Positions 62,545-64,000 of a DNA stretch of 64,000 nt are shown piece after piece. The translations under genes were made by a program, and so were the position numbers. This stretch comes from Arcanobacterium sp. (lineage in GTDB: Bacteria > Actinomycetota > Actinomycetes > Actinomycetales > Actinomycetaceae), in assembly GCA_022778805.1 (NCBI GenBank), contig JALFSN010000002.1:62001-126000 (forward strand), in the 5' to 3' direction. The notes below the pieces were generated by a model. It made no database searches. It saw only the letters and a list, made by a program, of their open reading frames with translations, and had not been told where the DNA came from. Each line of letters opens with the position of its first letter. Position 1 is the first letter of the stretch.

Positions 62545-62557
62545 TGGGATTATCCCA
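62545..62557. promoter_or_regulatory. Dyad upstream of ppdK
   Basis: TGGGAT-T-ATCCCA is a perfect 6-bp inverted repeat with a one-base centre, 18 bases upstream of the ppdK start. On the minus strand it contains GATAAT, which could double as a -10 element. Candidate operator only. Confidence 0.4.
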
Positions 62558-62666
62558 TTATGCTCTTGAAGCAGCGCAAGCACGCTCCATTGGGCAATTT
62601 TACTTTATTTTGGGTCTTGAGGCCTATCCCGTGGGAAGATTCACCGTATTCTCGCTATTCTCGCTT

Positions 62667-63182
62667 TTACGCATTCGCCGCAGGCTCGTACCCCTCCCGC
62701 CACCAATCGCCCGAGCGCCCACCGGCCTTGTGAATAATTTTGCACTCAGTAATCTCAGCGCTGCGATCCACGCCTTTGACCATATCGACAATGGCCAACG
62801 CCGCCACCGAAACGGCCGTGAGTGCCTCCATCTCTACGCCGGTGCGATCAGCCGTCCGCACTTCAGCTTTTATGGCCACGTAATCCGCTTCAAGCGCCAC
62901 GTCTACGCGCGCTCCATGCACTCCGATTGCGTGTGCCAGCGGGAGCAACTGCGGCACCCGTTTGGCTGCTTGGATTCCCGCAATTCTCGCCACTGCCAGC
63001 ACGTCCCCCTTGGGCACCGTGCCATCGCGCAATGCGCACATCACTCTCTCAGAGCATCGCACGGTGCCGATTGCCGTGGCCGTTCGCACCGTCGGCTGCT
63101 TCGCCGTCACGTCCACCATATAGGCCGCGCCTGCCTCATTGAGATGCGTCAGTGCCACTGATTCCTCTTTGCGCTCTCCCAC
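62667..63182 (-). CDS. moaC: Cyclic pyranopterin monophosphate synthase MoaC
   Basis: This enzyme completes cyclic pyranopterin monophosphate in molybdenum-cofactor synthesis. Signatures are LTHLNEAGAAYMVDVTAK, KRVPQLLPLAH and VDMVKGVDRSAEI. The GTG start at 63182 has AAGGGAGG upstream; another GTG at 63158, preceded by GAGGA and giving the usual ALTHLNE start, is possible. The length of 171 residues is normal. moeA lies 224 bases away on the same strand. Confidence 0.95.
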   Translation of the reverse strand: MGERKEESVALTHLNEAGAAYMVDVTAKQPTVRTATAIGTVRCSERVMCALRDGTVPKGDVLAVARIAGIQAAKRVPQLLPLAHAIGVHGARVDVALEADYVAIKAEVRTADRTGVEMEALTAVSVAALAIVDMVKGVDRSAEITECKIIHKAGGRSGDWWREGYEPAANA

Positions 63183-63205
63183 TGTGCCTCCCTTGTGTCC
63201 CTTAT

Positions 63206-63258
63206 GATCTGCACGCCTTTGATCTGCATGCCTCTGTAGAATCTGTAAAATCTGTAAA
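63206..63258 (+). repeat. Short tandem repeats in the moaC-moeA spacer
   Basis: GATCTGCACGCCTTT and GATCTGCATGCCTCT are adjacent 15-base copies (63206-63235). Directly after, ATCTGTAAA is repeated twice (63241-63258). They lie between the moaC start and the moeA stop, in the moaC leader. Confidence 0.75.
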
Positions 63259-63406
63259 CTTTCCTGCGCTCTCGCGTCTCACGCTCCCACATCCTTGCAG
63301 CGCCGCTTTCCCGCTACCATGCCCTGAGATCGCTTCATGCCTTGAAGTAGTGTCTGCGTATTATTCTCGGCGTGGTAGCACGTGCATTCCGCGCTCATAG
63401 CCGCGC

Positions 63407-64000
63407 TCACAGCCACAGCACGCGCACAGCGTCTCCGGCGCGCATCCACTCTTGGTCGGCCGGCGTCACAGCTAGCAGTTCTGCTTGTGGCAACGAGCCA
63501 ATGAGATGCGATCCCGAGCCGCCGCGAGATGCTGGCAACACTCCGTCGTCACCGAGTACAGCTGGCAAAAACTGGGTGCGACCAAGCTTGTGTTTCCAGT
63601 CTGTGCCAGCTACAGCCCAGGCAAACAGGCTCTCGAAGCTGTGCGGTTCCTTCCCCTGCAGAATGTCGAGCAGCGGCAGGCCAAAGAGCTGCATAGAGAC
63701 GAACACGCTCACCGGATTTCCTGGCAAACACAGCACTGGTTTACCATCCACGAGCCCCCATCCCTGCGGTTTGCCAGGTTGCATTTTCACTTTCTCAAAA
63801 TGCAGCCCACGCTCTCGTAACGCCGCTTTCACCACGTCAAACGCCCCTGCGCTCACCCCGCCGGTGGTTATCACGCAGTCATTGGAGTGCACCAGATCGT
63901 CAAAAACGTCGAGAAAGCGACCGACGCTATCAGAGTATTCACCACGGCGATCGGGCACAGCTCCGTGCTCAGCGAGCATTGCCGCCACCATGTAGGAATT
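63407..64000 (-). CDS. moeA: Molybdopterin molybdotransferase MoeA (partial, N-terminus outside window)
   Basis: This enzyme inserts molybdenum into the adenylylated pterin. The frame is open from the window edge to a stop at 63407, so about 197 C-terminal residues are visible. TGGVSAGAFDVVK and KPVLCLPGNPVSVF are the MoeA/MogA-domain signatures, and NSYMVAAM at the window edge fits the family. The remaining N-terminal half lies beyond 64000. Confidence 0.93.
   Translation of the reverse strand, partial: NSYMVAAMLAEHGAVPDRRGEYSDSVGRFLDVFDDLVHSNDCVITTGGVSAGAFDVVKAALRERGLHFEKVKMQPGKPQGWGLVDGKPVLCLPGNPVSVFVSMQLFGLPLLDILQGKEPHSFESLFAWAVAGTDWKHKLGRTQFLPAVLGDDGVLPASRGGSGSHLIGSLPQAELLAVTPADQEWMRAGDAVRVLWL

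Noticed and set aside
1-64000. tRNA, rRNA, CRISPR arrays, prophage or insertion sequences
   Set aside because: I looked in each spacer and saw no cloverleaf-like set with CCA or T-loop, no regular repeat-spacer array and no transposase or integrase frame.

Overview
The window is ordinary core chromosome of a moderately GC-rich actinobacterium. The evidence is a menaquinone-type NADH dehydrogenase (nuo) operon, menaquinone genes (menA, menG and a MenJ-like reductase), a 32-residue bS22 ribosomal protein next to an excisionase-type HTH protein, the linked block tilS-hpt-ftsH-folE-folP-folBK-DUF3180, frequent GTG starts, and 1-4 bp ATGA/TGATG gene overlaps. The set resembles an Actinomycetales host-associated or facultative lineage, but genus cannot be fixed by eye. 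I see no rRNA, tRNA, CRISPR array, prophage or intact insertion sequence.

Layout. 1-4.3 kb: 5' part of a nuo operon on the minus strand (nuoA-B-C-D-E-F, nuoF cut by the window edge). 4.6-10.3 kb: menaquinone module (menG overlapping a MenJ-like reductase; menA divergent), separated by an HtrA-like membrane protease. 10.3-12.7 kb: PLDc_N-type membrane protein, histidine phosphatase with MarR regulator, bS22 and its HTH neighbour. 12.9-19 kb: TrkH/TrkA potassium uptake, RadA, an unrecognised membrane-anchored secreted protein, MutY. 19.3-28.8 kb: TetR regulator, LysS, a HAD-like protein that has lost its catalytic aspartates, PanD, PanC, a Rossmann/DUF2520 protein and two bacterial-PH membrane proteins. 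28.2-36.8 kb: DUF3180, FolB-FolK fusion, FolP, FolE, FtsH, Hpt, TilS and a DUF2342-type metalloprotease. 37-40.5 kb: an old-yellow-enzyme-type flavin oxidoreductase on the opposite strand, placed between the metalloprotease and DacB, which are normally neighbours. 40.7-53 kb: pyrophosphatase, NlpC/P60 hydrolase, alpha/beta hydrolase, MetX, RsmI, small proteins, DsrE-like protein, L,D-transpeptidase, CDGSH iron-sulfur protein, and an OatA-like acyltransferase. 53-59.4 kb: D-lactate-dehydrogenase-like flavoprotein, then feoA-feoB-feoC-like under two DtxR/IdeR-type boxes. 59.8-64 kb: pyruvate phosphate dikinase, MoaC and partial MoeA.

How the genes work together. NADH dehydrogenase and the D-lactate-type dehydrogenase would feed electrons into menaquinone made by MenA, MenG and MenJ. 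FolE, FolP and FolBK supply folate; PanC and PanD supply pantothenate. Cell-envelope enzymes (DacB, NlpC/P60, L,D-transpeptidase, OatA-like acyltransferase) recur through 39-53 kb.

The most distinctive feature is not a new gene system. Many otherwise conserved proteins carry in-frame low-complexity insertions or tails (TilS, FeoB, LysS, DUF2520, DUF2342, DacB, MenA, FolK, HtrA, FtsH, MetX), and several spacers contain short tandem or inverted repeats. I found no convincing new defence or mobile system. The best leads are the catalytically dead HAD protein in the pantothenate cluster, the repeat-expanded TilS and FeoB linkers, the FeoC-like Cys protein, the 243-bp inverted-repeat spacer before metX, and the flavin oxidoreductase lodged in a conserved cluster.
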